Positions 1 to 11,638 of a DNA stretch of 64,000 nt are shown piece by piece. The stretch comes from Marsupella aquatica (Eukaryota; Marchantiophyta). The translations under genes were made by a program, and so were the position numbers. How positions within the stretch are numbered: the stretch's first letter is position 1; each line of letters opens with the position of its first letter. Location: NCBI GenBank assembly GCA_973895155.1, contig OZ316895.1, positions 14,198,001 to 14,262,000 of the forward strand, written 5' to 3'. The notes under the pieces are model-generated. The model was not told where the DNA came from and made no database searches. It was given only the letters and a program-made list of their open reading frames with translations.

Positions 1-14
1 AATGCAAATTTGTA

Positions 15-2381
15 CTAGTGGTGGAAGGTAACATTTCGAATCCTTTCAATGACTAAAGGTGGATCTGAGAAGGCATATTGACGGAAATCATATGTTTCCT
101 TTAAAAGAGCGATATTTGGTTGGGGTTGATATGATTCACAAATAATATCACATAGGCTTTCGTATGTGAATGCCTTAAACCTTGCTAGTCGTTTAGAAAA
201 TCGACTGAACATTTGATCTATTTGGTCGTGTGTGTGTCCAACCAACAAGAATCCTAGTTTGATTTTCCAAAAAACCTTTCTTCGAATCAACATATGAAGA
301 TAGGCAAAGAGTAAATTATTTTTATTTTCTCTACTGGTATTATCAAGTTGAAGATAGAGAACAGGCGGCAAGCCACCAGGCTTTTCTTCCCATTCGTGAA
401 ACACCCTTTGCAGGATTGTGACTGTCAAGTTTCCATCATTATGCAATACAGGATAATTAAGAAACACTCTTGAAAATAGTGCACCATTGAAAACCAGGCA
501 TCCGACAATGTGCATTTGGATCAAACATGTTTCGTCCACCGATTTTGGGGGCCGCGGCCAATGAGGCAACCTTGTCTTCTTCTGATCCATCCCATCAATG
601 ACAACTCCCAAATATTTATCAGAATTTGAAAAACATTTCTTACGATGCTTCGCGAGTTTCTCACGTTCTTTGGATTGTTGGTCTCTATGTTTTTGTAACA
701 TAATTTCCCCTCGCCCTGGAAAAACAACTTGTTAGTTTCTTCAAAAAAAATTAGAAATCATGTGTTAAGCCATATTCTTGAAACAAAAACTTGTCAAACT
801 TGTAAGCAACTTACTCTTTTCGGTGTCCGAGACAGCTTTGTCCCGAATTGATTTGAACTCCTCGCAATCCGCGCAAGCACTGAATCGATTGACTGGAGGA
901 ATCTTCACATGACCAAATTCTTGAACCCAAACTTTCAAGAATTGTCGATAGGATATTTTTGAAGATTCATCAATCTTGGCATAGTTGGAGTCGTAGATCT
1001 TCCATACCTCCAGCTTTGAATAATTATCCGGTAAATGTGAAACTTCTTTATTTGGCAATGTTTCCACGCGTGTCTCAAAAAACGACCTAAGCCAACTGAC
1101 CAAGACTAATCTTTTAACAGATGGAGGGCGTCCAACTGGTTTAGAATATCCTAAGTCTTGGTTGTCTAATTTCAAAATTCTATTTAATCTATGATTGCCA
1201 ACGCAAAATATAAGCTTGAAAGCTTTCCGACAAATAATCTTTTGACCAAACGTGTAAGATATAGTCTGCCTCCCTCCTTCATTTCCGTCTCGCTTTATAA
1301 GCCACTGCAAAGATAAAGATCGATCCTGAGATTTTTGCCTCAAAAATTTAGAACGGGCCTCACGAATTTCTTTTGGAGATAGACTTAGGAGACAATGACT
1401 CTGACAACAGTACTTACTATTTGTTTTCTTGATATCCTCCTCTTTCAACTTTGTTTCACACAAAGTGGCGTTGCTCGTACGTTTGTAACGACTAGATGCC
1501 ACCGGAACATCATCATCCTCCCCACTCTCCGAAGACTCGCTTTCATTCGATGATGAAATGGTCACCAACATTTGCTTCTGAACATGCCTAGATTCCAGAC
1601 CTGCAGCCTTCGGAGATGGAGGCTCTTCCTTCACTCTATGCACCCTTGGAATACCTGGGCGTATTTCAGAAATCCCTCCATTACCGTGTAGGGACCCTTT
1701 CAATATTTTCCTAGGGTCCCTCTCCACCAGGTTGGTTTCCCTGTTTGAGTTTCCGTGACTTGATCCGCTCCCTGCCCCAACACCATGACTCCTAGGTAAA
1801 ACTGAGGAACGCACATTAGAATTCTTTTCTGGAATACTTTTCAATAACACTGGTCGTCTAGTTTCTTCCCTCATCCCCCTGTGAAATGTTTCCGACGTTG
1901 GCTTACCAAAGGTTTTACTTTTTGGCATTTGCTTCAGCCGCTGAACACTTTGCAGACTGCAAAAATCTCTGTCATTTTCCCCACTTAGTGCCTTCTTCGT
2001 CTTTCCAAATCCAGTCTTCATGAATTCATGAGACCGTTTCCCAGACATCCAAATAGGCATTGAACCTTCCAGATTACTCCCCAATTTGTCCTTTGTTGGT
2101 GACAAAGGAGATACAACTTGACGTCCAGGGGGACCAATACTCTCCAAGGAGTCAGAGGAGCTCCCTGACCTCTCTTTACCACCGACCAATGATTTCTTCC
2201 CACTAATTGCAAGTCGTAAAGGACTACGTTTTAACTTGCTCATAGGGGTGGGGGGTGGCATATCTAAAACAGTAGTTATTCCAGGGATATCTGGGCCAAC
2301 CACTGTGCAGGGGCCATCCGGCAATGAAACATCATCAGAAACTCCATCTGAATAATCATCTGATTCGTAACACGCCGCCAT
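15..2381 (-). CDS. DUF7869-type transposase-like protein, copy 1, two exons
   Basis: This is the minus-strand gene complement(15..715, 816-side exon 815..2381) with a 99-bp intron at 716-814 (gtaagt...ccag). Splicing joins exon 1 (522 codons plus one base) in frame to exon 2, giving 755 residues up to a TAG at 15-17. The N-terminal 320 residues are Ser-rich and charged, probably disordered. Then come Cys 325/326/330, Cys 503/506, and in exon 2 DGMDQ (563-567), LDN..RENKN (near 647) and GHTHDQID (682-689). These are what I know as hallmarks of DUF7869 proteins and suggest an RNase H-like transposase core. The start has a good context (CCAATGGCG) 97 bp past a TATA box. The same TAG is in copy 2, so it predates the duplication. 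The C-terminal extension is outside the window. Function as transposase is inference. Confidence 0.8.
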
Positions 2382-3200
2382 TGGAAAAACTAGTGCAAAT
2401 TGACAGGAAACTCAGAAAATCAGTAAAATCTAACAAATGTTCTCAAAATAATGACCAAGAGTCATGAATAAACGAGCCTATTTATAGTTTTTCACGGATT
2501 GTTGGGACTTTTTAACTTCAAAAATATCAAATATTCATGAAATTTGCAAGCTTTTTCCCGTTAATACCCCGAAATATTCATGAATAATTGGCCCAAAAAC
2601 ATTGATTTATCATGATTCTGGGTTAATTTTACTAAGTCGCGCCTGATCCGTGATTAGTATGTATAACCAAGGAACACGGGGCAGCCCATTCATTTTCACT
2701 CAATGTCATTTGGATTTCCTTTGTAAAAGAGTGAAAAACAATCTCGCTATCCAATTTCGTGCCATTTTCAGCACTCATCGGCGACGTGTCGCGAGTTGTC
2801 TCGGTCGCACTTCATTTCGACCCTGTTTTAGGTAGTAATTTAGGCCCTGGGTGATTTCTTCACGTCACCCCCCTCCAAACCCTATTTTAAATACCCTTCT
2901 GCATCACCGAGGTGTACAAGCAAAGAGAGAGGAGACTCCCTTCATGAATTCATGAAGGTCGGAGCGAGAGGGAGACTCCCTTCATGAATTCATGAAGGTC
3001 GGAGCGAGAGGGAGACTCCCTTCATGAATTCATGATAGGAGTCCTGGGGTGGCCGAGAGCGTTGTTAGATCCGTAAGGACACGGTTTTAGTAGCCATTTG
3101 TTGGCACATTCCTTGGTTCTGTGGCACTTTGTCTCGCAGGTTGGGGTTGAAGTGGACTGATTTTGTGGTATGTTCTCAGGTTTGAAGATCAGGCAAAAAC
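2382..3200. promoter_or_regulatory. Divergent promoter region of transposon copy 1
   Basis: The 819 bp between the two start codons serve both genes. A TATA box (TATAAATAG on the minus strand) lies at 2478-2486 for the transposase gene. A weaker TTTTAAATA at 2884-2892 sits upstream of the methyltransferase gene. Half-palindromes TTCATGA/TCATGAA are scattered at about 2462, 2553 and 2578, and the full palindrome array is at 2930-3035. A possible 5'-UTR intron (GTAAGG at 3073 to CAG at 3179, 107 bp) precedes the ATG at 3201. Promoter activity is inferred from position and boxes only. Confidence 0.6.
2930..3035. repeat. Tandem 40-bp repeat with 16-bp palindrome, 3 units
   Basis: Three 40-bp units each contain TTCATGAATTCATGAA, a perfect palindrome, at 2941-2956, 2981-2996 and 3021-3035 (the last ends in T). 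The spacer reads GGTCGGAGCGAGAGGGAGAC. The array probably lies in the 5' leader of the methyltransferase transcript. Copy 2 has four units. A further palindrome sits in the transposase exon at 2017-2031 and a one-mismatch version in methyltransferase intron 2 at 5637-5652. Confidence 0.9.
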
Positions 3201-6200
3201 ATGACAATGTCGCAGGAAGAGCTGGTGGATGACATCTTTTCGCGCCATCCTTTGACGGACTTCCACAACTCATCCTGGACGATTTCCTTAGGGACGGAAA
3301 CATGGAAGAAGCCCTTCCTAATGCTGTGTGTATTTGAGGGGCTTCCATCGGGGGCATTAGGGTGGGTAAATTACGGCCGCATCGATGTATTTCGACGGGG
3401 CGACGAAGTTGTGAACATGTTGATCACAACGAAGGAAACATCAACTTTGATTGTCGTGGATGTGGAGAGGTTTTCTGGAACGGCTGCCACCTGCTATCTC
3501 GATGAGGACATCGATAGCATCATTGAGACTGTCAAGTCTCTTTCGAGTGAGGAACGTTACCACGACATCGCGGGAAAGATTTCCGGTTTTGTGTTTGAAT
3601 TTCACGCTAGCACTTTAAAGAGTGCAATCCGAAAATCAAGAGAGATTCTCCGGAAAAGGTCGGCAGAGAAGGGAGTAAGTCGTCCACCCAAATCTGGGGC
3701 TTCCGGTGTTCCTTCTGGATCGAGGCCTAGCATTTTACCCGATGATATTTTGACCGTGGTAGCGCCTACAACCTCCCGGGAAGCAGCAGCATCTGGAGGG
3801 GGATCTCAAGTTGGCAGATCATCCCAGGGAACGGCTTTGACTGGTGGGTCGGCACAAGGTACGACTGGAACTCGCATTTCTTCAAAGAAGCGACCTGCTA
3901 TGACTCCTGAGCCTACCGAGCCCAGTGCTACAAAGTCAAAAAAGAAGACTTTGGAGAAAATTCCAACGCATTTGGAGCAAAAGGCTCAATCAATGTCAAT
4001 GGATGCACGGGTATTGTACCAGGAGGAGATTCTGGGAAGATGTGGTGTTCAAGAGGAGACCGTGACCGTTGACATTGGTCAACTTTACCCTCCAGTGAGA
4101 GAGAAGGCTGTGGGCTTGCCCATTTACCAGGTCCGACACATCCAACCATATTTCTTGACCCAATTGACCTTGCGGATGAAGACTGTAGGTGCCAGTCCAC
4201 TTGCAGCTTCGTTTGTCCTCTTGGTGGATCCGAAGGAGTGTGCTACTAGGCAAGACTTTGATTTTTCAAGGAAAGCTGATTACCATTATTATGTGATTGG
4301 GGGCAACCATTCAGCCTGTGCCAAAGCAGACCTTGCTCTTCAGTTCCCTAACAACAAGGCATTTTGGAGAGTGCAATCTTGGATATTTGCGGGATTGAGT
4401 GTGCAAGAGGCAAGAAACCTTGCGTGGAGTCACAATATTGATTCTGAATTTCGACAACAGATGACGACAATCCAGAGAGTAAATTATATTCACATGAGAT
4501 TTGTTGAGAATGGATTGTCGTCCAACCAGGATTTCAAGAAAGAGTGTGCTACTGAAATCAATCTCAAGGATTGGGGTGTACGAAAGGATGCTGAGGTTCT
4601 TAATGCCAATGATAACCTATTTCAGTTGGCATTCCGACAAGATCCTGTGTGGTCATTTGTGAGGCAGATTTGTGACAAGTGGGAGATGTGTGAGATCAAA
4701 GGTCAAAAAGGAGACAAAGGCAAGAAGAAAGTCTCTAAGTCTGGAGATGCCAAATTGCCTTATGAGGACATGAAATTAACAGAGTGGAGACACATGCAGG
4801 CCTTGAAAGATCCTGATATGATTTGCCCAGTGTTACAGAGAGTTCTTACTAAAGAACTCTCTTTACAGGAAATGGGTCACGAATTTACTCGACACAAATT
4901 TCAGATGCAGGTGCAGAAGGCCCTCCTCACGTGTCTACACGAGGAGAGTTGGTCAGGTTGTAAAACCAAGTACCCTGAGCATTGCACAGACAATGTGCTT
5001 AAGAATTTTGTACCTGTTTTCCAGACATGGGTAAGATTCTGTCACCTTTCTTTGAATGATTGTTTGAATTCATTTAATATTTGGAATCCTTGTTTCTAAT
5101 TCTACAGTTCCTTTTTGTAGAAAGATACCACCTCCCGGAAAAAGAAGGGAGATGAGGAAGGCAAAGATCTCAAGTCATTCCCGGACAAATTCAATGCGCA
5201 TATTGTGCAAGCCCAAAATTGGCTATCCATGAAGACTTCTAGTCGGCAAACCCAAGAGGGGGAACTTCATCCAAATTCGTTTGAGCATCCAGAGTTTGGT
5301 GATGTGCACTATGATATTTTTACTCATGATGCTCAGCGATTACATGAGGTGGTTCCGGGTCGGGCTTACACATTAGCTTTAGTGGATATTCCCTACGGGT
5401 TTGCATTGCCTGGATGTCTTCATGAAGACACTATTGGATGGGGAACTGAGGAGATCACAAAAATGGTCCAATCGTTCAAGGTGGCTACTACTGCAAAGTT
5501 GTGGCGTATTATCATTCACCACAGCCTTGACCAATATGAGGCCATCAAGACCATTTTGAAAGCGGAGTGTAATGGAGGGTTCCAGAATTGTGTGTGGTAA
5601 GAAATATTTGTTTTTGAAAAAAACAACTATTAGTTATTCATGATTTCATGAACCATGTTTCTCAGTTTAAATAACTCCTTGACTTTTTGTGACTTTTCAG
5701 GGTTAAGGATAATGTGAAGAATGCTGGTGGACCAAGATTGAACAGCAACTTTGAGTGCTTTACAATTGGCTTTCACAGCCAGGATGGTAAACGGTCATTG
5801 GAGCACTTCAATTTTGACACAAATGAATCAAGGAACAATGTGGTTGTATGCGCAGCTGTGACTAAGAAGCTGAAACACAACGGGGATAACAAGGCAGTGA
5901 ATGTTTATCAGAAACCACGTGCATTGTTAGATTGGGAAGTGAGTCATTTTAGTCAGGTTGGAGACTGGGTTTTGGATATTTGTTCAGGATCAGGGACTGG
6001 GACAACCTCCTCCTTGGCCATGGGGAGATATTGCGTTGCCATTGAGATTGACGAGCGACAGAGCAGTGTGTTGAAAGGGAGGATTCTTAACCTTGCAGAT
6101 AACATTGAAGAGGAAGACGGACAGGGGGAGATGGATGAGGAGAGTGAGGAAGACATTCCTCAGGCCGGAGAGGATAGCGTGGTTGACGATGCCACAATTG

Positions 6201-6262
6201 TTCTAGAATTGACGACAGGGACTTCCGGAACCGAGGAAGGGGAAGCGGTCCCTTTGGATTAG
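3201..6262 (+). CDS. ParB-like domain fused to amino-DNA methyltransferase, copy 1, three exons
   Basis: Exons 3201-5030, 5121-5596 and 5701-6262 join in frame (introns of 90 and 104 bp, GTAAGA..GTAG and GTAAGA..TCAG) into 955 residues. Residues 1-145 are unrecognised. Residues 150-255 are a low-complexity Ser/Lys linker with basic runs (possible nuclear signal near 243-250). Residues about 300-440 resemble ParB/sulfiredoxin domains: a PILV-like strand, VIGGNHSACA (365-374) and a following helix. The C-terminal third is a methyltransferase: DIPYG (699-703) as motif IV, then DICSGSGT (861-868) as the SAM-binding motif I, which is the beta-class order. DIPY instead of DPPY fits N6-adenine or N4-cytosine modification. 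The C-terminal 65 residues are acidic. It diverges from the transposase gene of the same element. Base specificity is unknown. Confidence 0.85.
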
Positions 6263-6583
6263 ACTAGATAAATAGAGGGACTCGTAGCATGTGAAACCAC
6301 TTGGGCTTAAGTTGGGTTATATTTTGTAAAACTTTGAGTTTGACTTAAACTCTGATCGATGAGTTTGATTTTGATTACTTTTATAAAGTGCATATTTCAA
6401 GGTTTATACAATTGTGAGAATATCATATAAGATATGCTTAGATTTTGGTGGTAAAATTCTCTTGAGTCTAGTTTGGAAAATACATACCATTTTTTGGTGG
6501 TTTTTTGGTATACACTTTTTAATATCATGAAGATTTTGAAAAGAGAAATAAGGCTTTGGACTCATCCCTTAAGGCTTCTTGTT
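6263..6583 (+). repeat. 3' end and terminal inverted repeat of copy 1
   Basis: This is an AT-rich 3' flank of the methyltransferase gene, probably UTR and polyadenylation region, ending in the terminal inverted repeat at 6552-6583. Its outermost 15 bases, read inward, are AACAAGAAGCCTTAA. It matches 23692-24012 of copy 2 base for base apart from isolated changes. Beyond 6583 the two copies share nothing, which fixes the terminus. Confidence 0.85.
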
Positions 6584-6993
6584 CTTGCTTCTGCTAAGCT
6601 CCTTACCGTCATCTTATCAGGGCTTGAAACAGGTGCTCTTGTACAAAGATCTGAAGTCCATTTTGTATGATGAGGTGGTGAGCTCTTTACTGTCTGATGA
6701 TGCTCCGAAGAAGTTGGGTCAAGCACAGACAACATCTTCTTCTGCGTTGAATGTGAACCGTGGAAGATAGACTAGCGCAGTGCACGAATGGGCATAACAG
6801 ATTGAGATCTACATCACGGGGGAGATCTAAATCCAGAGGGAAATCGCAAGAGAGGAAGCCTCTTGCATGTTGAAGATGTGGTAAGCTTGGCCACATGGAA
6901 AGGGATTGTCGAGTAAAGGACCCTACCCCATTAGCTAACGCGGTATCAAGCGCACATGAGGTAGATTTACTCGATGATGATGACATTTTATGA
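6584..6993 (+). pseudogene. gag: Copia A gag, 3' portion
   Basis: The reading resembles the gag of copies B and C (LLSSLPSSYQGLKQV, SLLSDDAPKKLGQAQ) and then a CCHC zinc knuckle (GKLGHMERDC) in which one codon of the first Cys pair has become TGA. It ends VDLLDDDDIL followed by TGA at 6991-6993, the same position where B and C also have TGA. Gag would form the virus-like particle. The 5' part is separated by the transposon. Broken by several stops. Confidence 0.85.
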
Positions 6994-7003
6994 TGCCAAG
7001 GTT

Positions 7004-7300
7004 CTCGGGGGTCTCACTATATGGGGACCTCCCCATCACCTACGACGTTTTTAGGCCTTGGACCCCCTAAAATGTAAGAAAAAATTATTATTTTTTAACC
7101 CCTATAAAGTTGGAATATTCTTGGAATATTCTAAAAATTGAATTAAAAAGGCCCTAATGTTCTTATAAGTCTCAAAATTGAATTTAAAAGACCCTATTGT
7201 TCTTCTACAAAAATTCTTAAGTTTTCCCTTACAACCAATAAAATGACCCTATCCTTCGTCGCACATGATATGCCATTTTTGTGGAAGTGAAACCCCCGAG
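7004..7300. mobile_element. hAT-type MITE, 297 bp
   Basis: The ends CTCGGGGGTCTCAC and (reverse complement) CTCGGGGGTTTCAC form 14-bp inverted repeats with one mismatch. The flanks CCAAGGTT (6996-7003) and CCAAGATT (7301-7308) are an 8-bp target duplication with one change, the length typical of hAT elements. It sits in copia A just after the gag TGA. It has no coding capacity. Confidence 0.88.
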
Positions 7301-7308
7301 CCAAGATT

Positions 7309-10300
7309 TTTCTCTCAACATAGTGTTAAATCTAGGTAGTGATGACTGGATACTAGATAGTGCATGTACTTTTCACATTTTCTCTAGGAGAGATTTTTTC
7401 AGTTCTTACACGGTTTCCAACGGTTCAATGTTGATGTGAAATTGAATCTCATCTCAAGTAGTTGGACTTGGATCTGTAAGATTTCAAATGTTTGATGATG
7501 TTGTGAGAACGCTGAGGAATGTGAGACATATTCATAGCATGATGAAAAATCTCATTTCACTTGGAGTTTTAGAAGCAAATGGTCATCGGTGGAATTCTGC
7601 TAATGGTGTCCTTCAGGTTTCAATTAGTACTAAAGTTGTATTGAAGGGAAAGAGACATAAAAATCTATACGTTTTGGAGGGCAATGTAGTCTGTGATGAA
7701 GCCAATGTAACCTTATCTCATGAGGAGACGGCCCGGCTGTGGCACTTCCGCTTGGGCCACATGAGTGAAAAAGGTTTGGTTGTTCTTAAAAAAAGGATTA
7801 CTTTCAAATTAGCAATCTTATAAGTTAGAATTTTGTGAGCATTGTGTGCTTGGGAAGTAGCAGAGGAAACCCTTTGGAGTTGGAACTCACACCAGCAAGG
7901 AGGTACTTGAGTATGTACATAGTGATGTGTGGGGACCAGCCCCTACTCTCTCACACTCTAGACGGTTATACTATGTCACATTCATAGACGATTACTCAAG
8001 GTATGTGTGGATATATTTTCTACACAATAAGTCTGATATTTTTGACACTTTTAAGGAGTGGAAAGCCCAAGTTGAAAATCAGACTAGTAATAAGGTGAGA
8101 TATCTTCGATCGAATAACGACGGTGAATACAGTTCTGGGGAATTTTGAATGTATTGTAAGGAGTAGGGATTACCCGCCATCTCACAACAAGATATACTCT
8201 TCAACAAAATGGTGTTTCCGAGAGGCTCAACCAAACACTATTGGAACGCTCGAGGAGTATGTTGAGTCAATCATGCTTACCACATGAGTTTTGGGCTGAA
8301 GCTGTCAACACTGCAGCTTATTTGGTAAATTTTCTCCATCTAGTTCTATTGGATTCAAGACGCCATTTAAAATGAGGTACGGGCGTCCAGCAGATTACTC
8401 ACATCTGAAGATTTTTGGATGTGATGCTTATGTACTTACACCTTCCCAGCTTTGATCCAAGCTAGAGTCCAAGTCGAAGAAGTGCATTTTCCTTGGCTAT
8501 CAGAAAGGTGTGAAGGGTTATAGGTGATGGGATCCAGTAACCTGTAAGCTAATTGTTAGTAGAGATATGTCATTTAATGAATCTAGATTATCAAAGTAGG
8601 GGAGAGTTCTCAGGACTCCCATACTGACAAGGGGAAATCTCACATCCGGACCGGGTTGAGGGGGAGATTAGTCATGATGATGTTCATGACAGGAGAGATG
8701 GAGAAGCTCTGGGCATGGAGCTGGTTCCTGTTATGGAACAAGAGGAGCAGATTGTTGTTGGGGTACCTCAAATTCAGCCAGCAGCAGCAGATCAGCCTGA
8801 ATCATCTACTAGAAGAACTTCCAGTCGTTCTACTAGAGCTCCTACTAGGTATGGTCAATGGGCAAACTCATCTAAGCTAGATGATATTGACATTGCACCT
8901 GATGATGATGATATGGCTTTGATCTTAGAAGAAGGAGAGCCTTCTCCATACAATGAGGCTTGTGCTTCAGAGCAGAAGCATGAGTGGAATGCAGCAATGC
9001 AGAGGGAGTTGCAATCTTGAGTGACAAAAAGACATGGGAGCTAGTGGAGCTTCCAAGAGGTCAGCAAGTGGTGGATAGCAAGTGGATTTACAAGATGAAG
9101 GACAGTCCTTCAGAGGGTGGAGATAAGATCTACAAGGCAAGGCTTTGTTGCCAAGGGATCACATTGAGGAGAAAGGAGTGGATTACAATGAGGTCTTTTC
9201 ACCGGTGGCCAAGTATCACACAATTCGGATCTTGTGTCAGTTTGTTGTGTTTTTTGGTCTGGTGATGGATCAGATGGATGTTGTTACTACTTTTCTCTAT
9301 GGCAACTTTGAAGAGATTATCTTCATGAGAGAGCCACTAGACTTTATGAAGAGGGGCCAAAAGAACTTAGTTTGCAAATTGTTCAAGTCCTTGTATGGAT
9401 TGAAACAGTCTTCCAGACAGTGGAACAAGCGGTTTGATGATTTCATGTTTGCTCAAGGCTTTACAATGATGGTGTATGATCCTTGAATGTGTGTATACAA
9501 AATCAATCAAGAATGATGTATGTGGATGACATGCTGATTGTGGCTAAAGATCAATATGAGGTTGACAAACTCAAGGAAAAATTGAGTTTTGAATTCAGGA
9601 TGAAGGATCTTGGTAAGGCCAAGAGGATCTGAGGGATGGAGATTTTTAGAAACTCTGATATTGGACAGTTGTGCTTGAGTCAAGGCCAGTATGCAAGGAA
9701 AGTACTTGCACGATTCAACATGCAAAACTGTAAGCCAGTGAGTATTCCTTTAGCTTCACATTTCAAGTTATCATCGGCTTTCTCTCTTACGAATGCTATG
9801 GAGAAAGGTTTGATGGCTAAGATGTACCTTATGAGAAGGCAGTAGGCAGCCTGATGTATTTGATGACTTGTACTAGGCCTGACTTGGCCCTAGTGATGGG
9901 CAAAGTTAGCAGATTCATGTCAAATCCAGGGAAGGTACATTGGGAAGCTGTGAAATGGATTCTCAGGTATCTGAAGGGTACACAGGACTATGGATTACTA
10001 TTTGATGCTAGATCAGATAGAATGTTAGTTGGCTATGTAGATTCTGAAGGCTGTTTGGATACAAGGAGGTCTACAATTGGGTTTGTATTTACTCTTGGAG
10101 GAGGATGTATTAGTTGGAAATCTACCTTGCAAAAGTGTATATCTCAGTCCACTACAGAAGCAGAGTATGTTGAGAAGCAGCAAAGGAAGCAATTTTGTTG
10201 GACAAGTTGATCATAGAGATGGGTTTAGAGCATGGCAAAATGTCGCTAAATTGTGATAGTCAAAGTGCTCTTCACTTGGCTGCTAACCAGGTGATGGATA

Positions 10301-10473
10301 ACAGGGTGAAGCACATTGATATCAGGTACCATTTTATCAGACATGTGTCTAATAAAACTTTTGAGCTAGTCAAGATTAATGGAAAGCTCAATCCCGCTGT
10401 TGCCTTTACCAAAGTGATTCCTTTGGAAAGTTTCTCAAGACACCGTGCTACTTTGCAGGTTTTGCAGTTGTAG
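7309..10473 (+). pseudogene. pol: Copia A pol (protease, integrase, RT, RNase H)
   Basis: Protease is seen at about 7340-7380 (WILDSACTFHIF, with Ala where the DSG Gly is expected). The integrase zinc domain is near 7740-7850 (HFRLGHMSEKG, CEHCVLGK), and the core at 7915-8350 (SDVWGPAPT, FIDDYSRYVWIYF). RT lies at about 9000-9850 (DQMDVVTTFLYGNFEE, LYGLKQSSRQWNKRFDD), and RNase H at 9860-10473 (TRPDLALVMGKVSRFMSNPGKVHWEAVKWILRYLKG region, then DSQSALHLAAN). At least six frame breaks or stops separate these blocks, for example near 7820, 8150, 8450, 9020, 9486 and 9845. It belongs to the Tork-like lineage by sequence style. Confidence 0.9.
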
Positions 10474-10689
10474 CGCAAGTAGAGTTATTTAGCAATGTGT
10501 GACTATTTGTATATGGATTACTCATTCCAGTTTGGCTACCGACGGCTTAGTTAGTTCTAGTTAACCCTTAGTTAACCCTTGTGGTTTTTAGGGGGAGACC
10601 TGTTTAGGTGATTGTCTAGAACTTTCCGCTGAGTATTTCATGTGGTTGCAATTAGTCAAGTCCTCAAGACACAATGTCAACAGGGAGTT
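10474..10689 (+). other. Copia A region between RNase H and 3' LTR
   Basis: Non-coding 216 bp. A purine tract TTTTTAGGGGGAGA near 10586 and a second CAACAGGGAGTT directly before the LTR are candidate polypurine tracts for plus-strand priming. A short repeat (TAGTTAACCCTTAGTTAACCC) lies just upstream. Confidence 0.6.
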
Positions 10690-11034
10690 TGTTAGGTATT
10701 GCTCTTAGTCTTGTGACTCATGAGCTAACCACAGTTAGGCTAACTTGGGTTAGGACTTAGCTAATGTTAGCGGTAGTTCTGTTGTGTATATTGCCAGGGA
10801 TGGTGCCAGCCCCTGGTGGAACTAAGGCTTATTGTTACGGAACTAGTTGAGAGATAGGGAGAGCTTGTGTTGTGGATGCTTGGTATGGCCGGTTGGCCTA
10901 GAGTGCAGTAAAGCTCTTGTGTGTTCCCATGGACGTAGCCTCATGTGGAGGTGAACCACGTATCTCTCTGTGTCGACTCTTGTGCGTTGGATGGTTCATG
11001 TGCTTGCCGTTGCGATAGTTGTCTATGCTCAAGA
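10690..11034 (+). repeat. Copia A 3' LTR, 345 bp
   Basis: Begins TGTTAGGTATTGC and ends CTATGCTCAAGA (the usual CTCAACA end with one change). It is closely similar to the 345-bp LTR of copia D (36157-36501, opposite strand) and more distantly to those of B and C. I found no certain 5-bp target duplication because the other LTR is outside the window. Confidence 0.85.
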
Positions 11035-11638
11035 ATAAGAACCATGTGTATGCCTATGTGTACGGAACCTACATTAGGGGCCTAGTTTGTAGCATCATTT
11101 TTGTGGGGGGTCTACTTTGTGACAAAAGTTTTGTAGGGGCCCATCACGTAAATATGCTTTCGCAAGGGTCCATCAAGCATATACATGGCAGTTTGTGCGG
11201 CTACAGTTTTGAAGATCTTGCGAACCCCAAGGTCCTCACTTCTTTTCTTCCAACCCATCACGCGCGAACAAGAATAATTAGGGTTTTTTTAATTGGGTTT
11301 AGTGAAAGAGTTTAAAAGTTTTTTTTAAAGAACATTAGGGCTGTTTTAATACAGTTTTGAGAAATCAATTATAATAATCATAGGTTTTTTAAAACCAAAA
11401 TTGGAAATATTCCAAGAATATTCCATTGATTTAGTGATAAAAAATTCCTCAAAAAACTTTATTGACTTAAGTTTTAGGGTGTTTATTTTCCTAAAACTTT
11501 GCGTGTGATATGAGACACCCCTTGGATTGATGCCCTTGAGTTACCAACGATACGATTTTTCTGGTATTGGAGCTCTTAAGAAGTCTGAAGCAGCTAGAGT
11601 ATCTATACTCTATAGACATGCAAGACAAAGGGGGCTCC
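11035..11638. other. Non-coding; divergent MITE relic at about 11226-11525
   Basis: No gene seen. The stretch starting CCCAAGGTCCTCACTTC and ending GAGACACCCCTTGG is about 300 bp. It resembles the MITE at 46751-47050 in reverse orientation (shared CAACCCAT, GAATATTCC segments). I found no convincing target duplication. Confidence 0.5.

Larger units (their letters stand above)
1..6583 (-). mobile_element. Two-gene DNA transposon, copy 1 (truncated by window edge)
   Basis: This is an inverted, nearly identical copy of the complete element at 23692-31892. Position x here pairs with 30275-x on the methyltransferase side and 30315-x on the transposase side; the 40-bp offset is one tandem-repeat unit. 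The visible end at 6583 carries the terminal inverted repeat, and the following CTTG starts copia gag sequence. The transposase 3' part and the other terminus lie outside the window. Strand is given by the transposase gene. The differences from copy 2 that I checked are almost all transitions, many at CG sites, as expected for decay of methylated DNA. Confidence 0.9.
6584..11034 (+). mobile_element. Copia A (Tork-type Ty1/copia), 3' part, degenerate
   Basis: Copia sequence resumes directly after transposon copy 1, inside gag. It runs through zinc knuckle, protease, integrase, reverse transcriptase and RNase H to a 3' LTR at 10690-11034. The 5' half lies beyond copy 1, outside the window. A 297-bp MITE interrupts it at 7004-7300. 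Many stops and frameshifts make it a dead copy. Confidence 0.9.
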
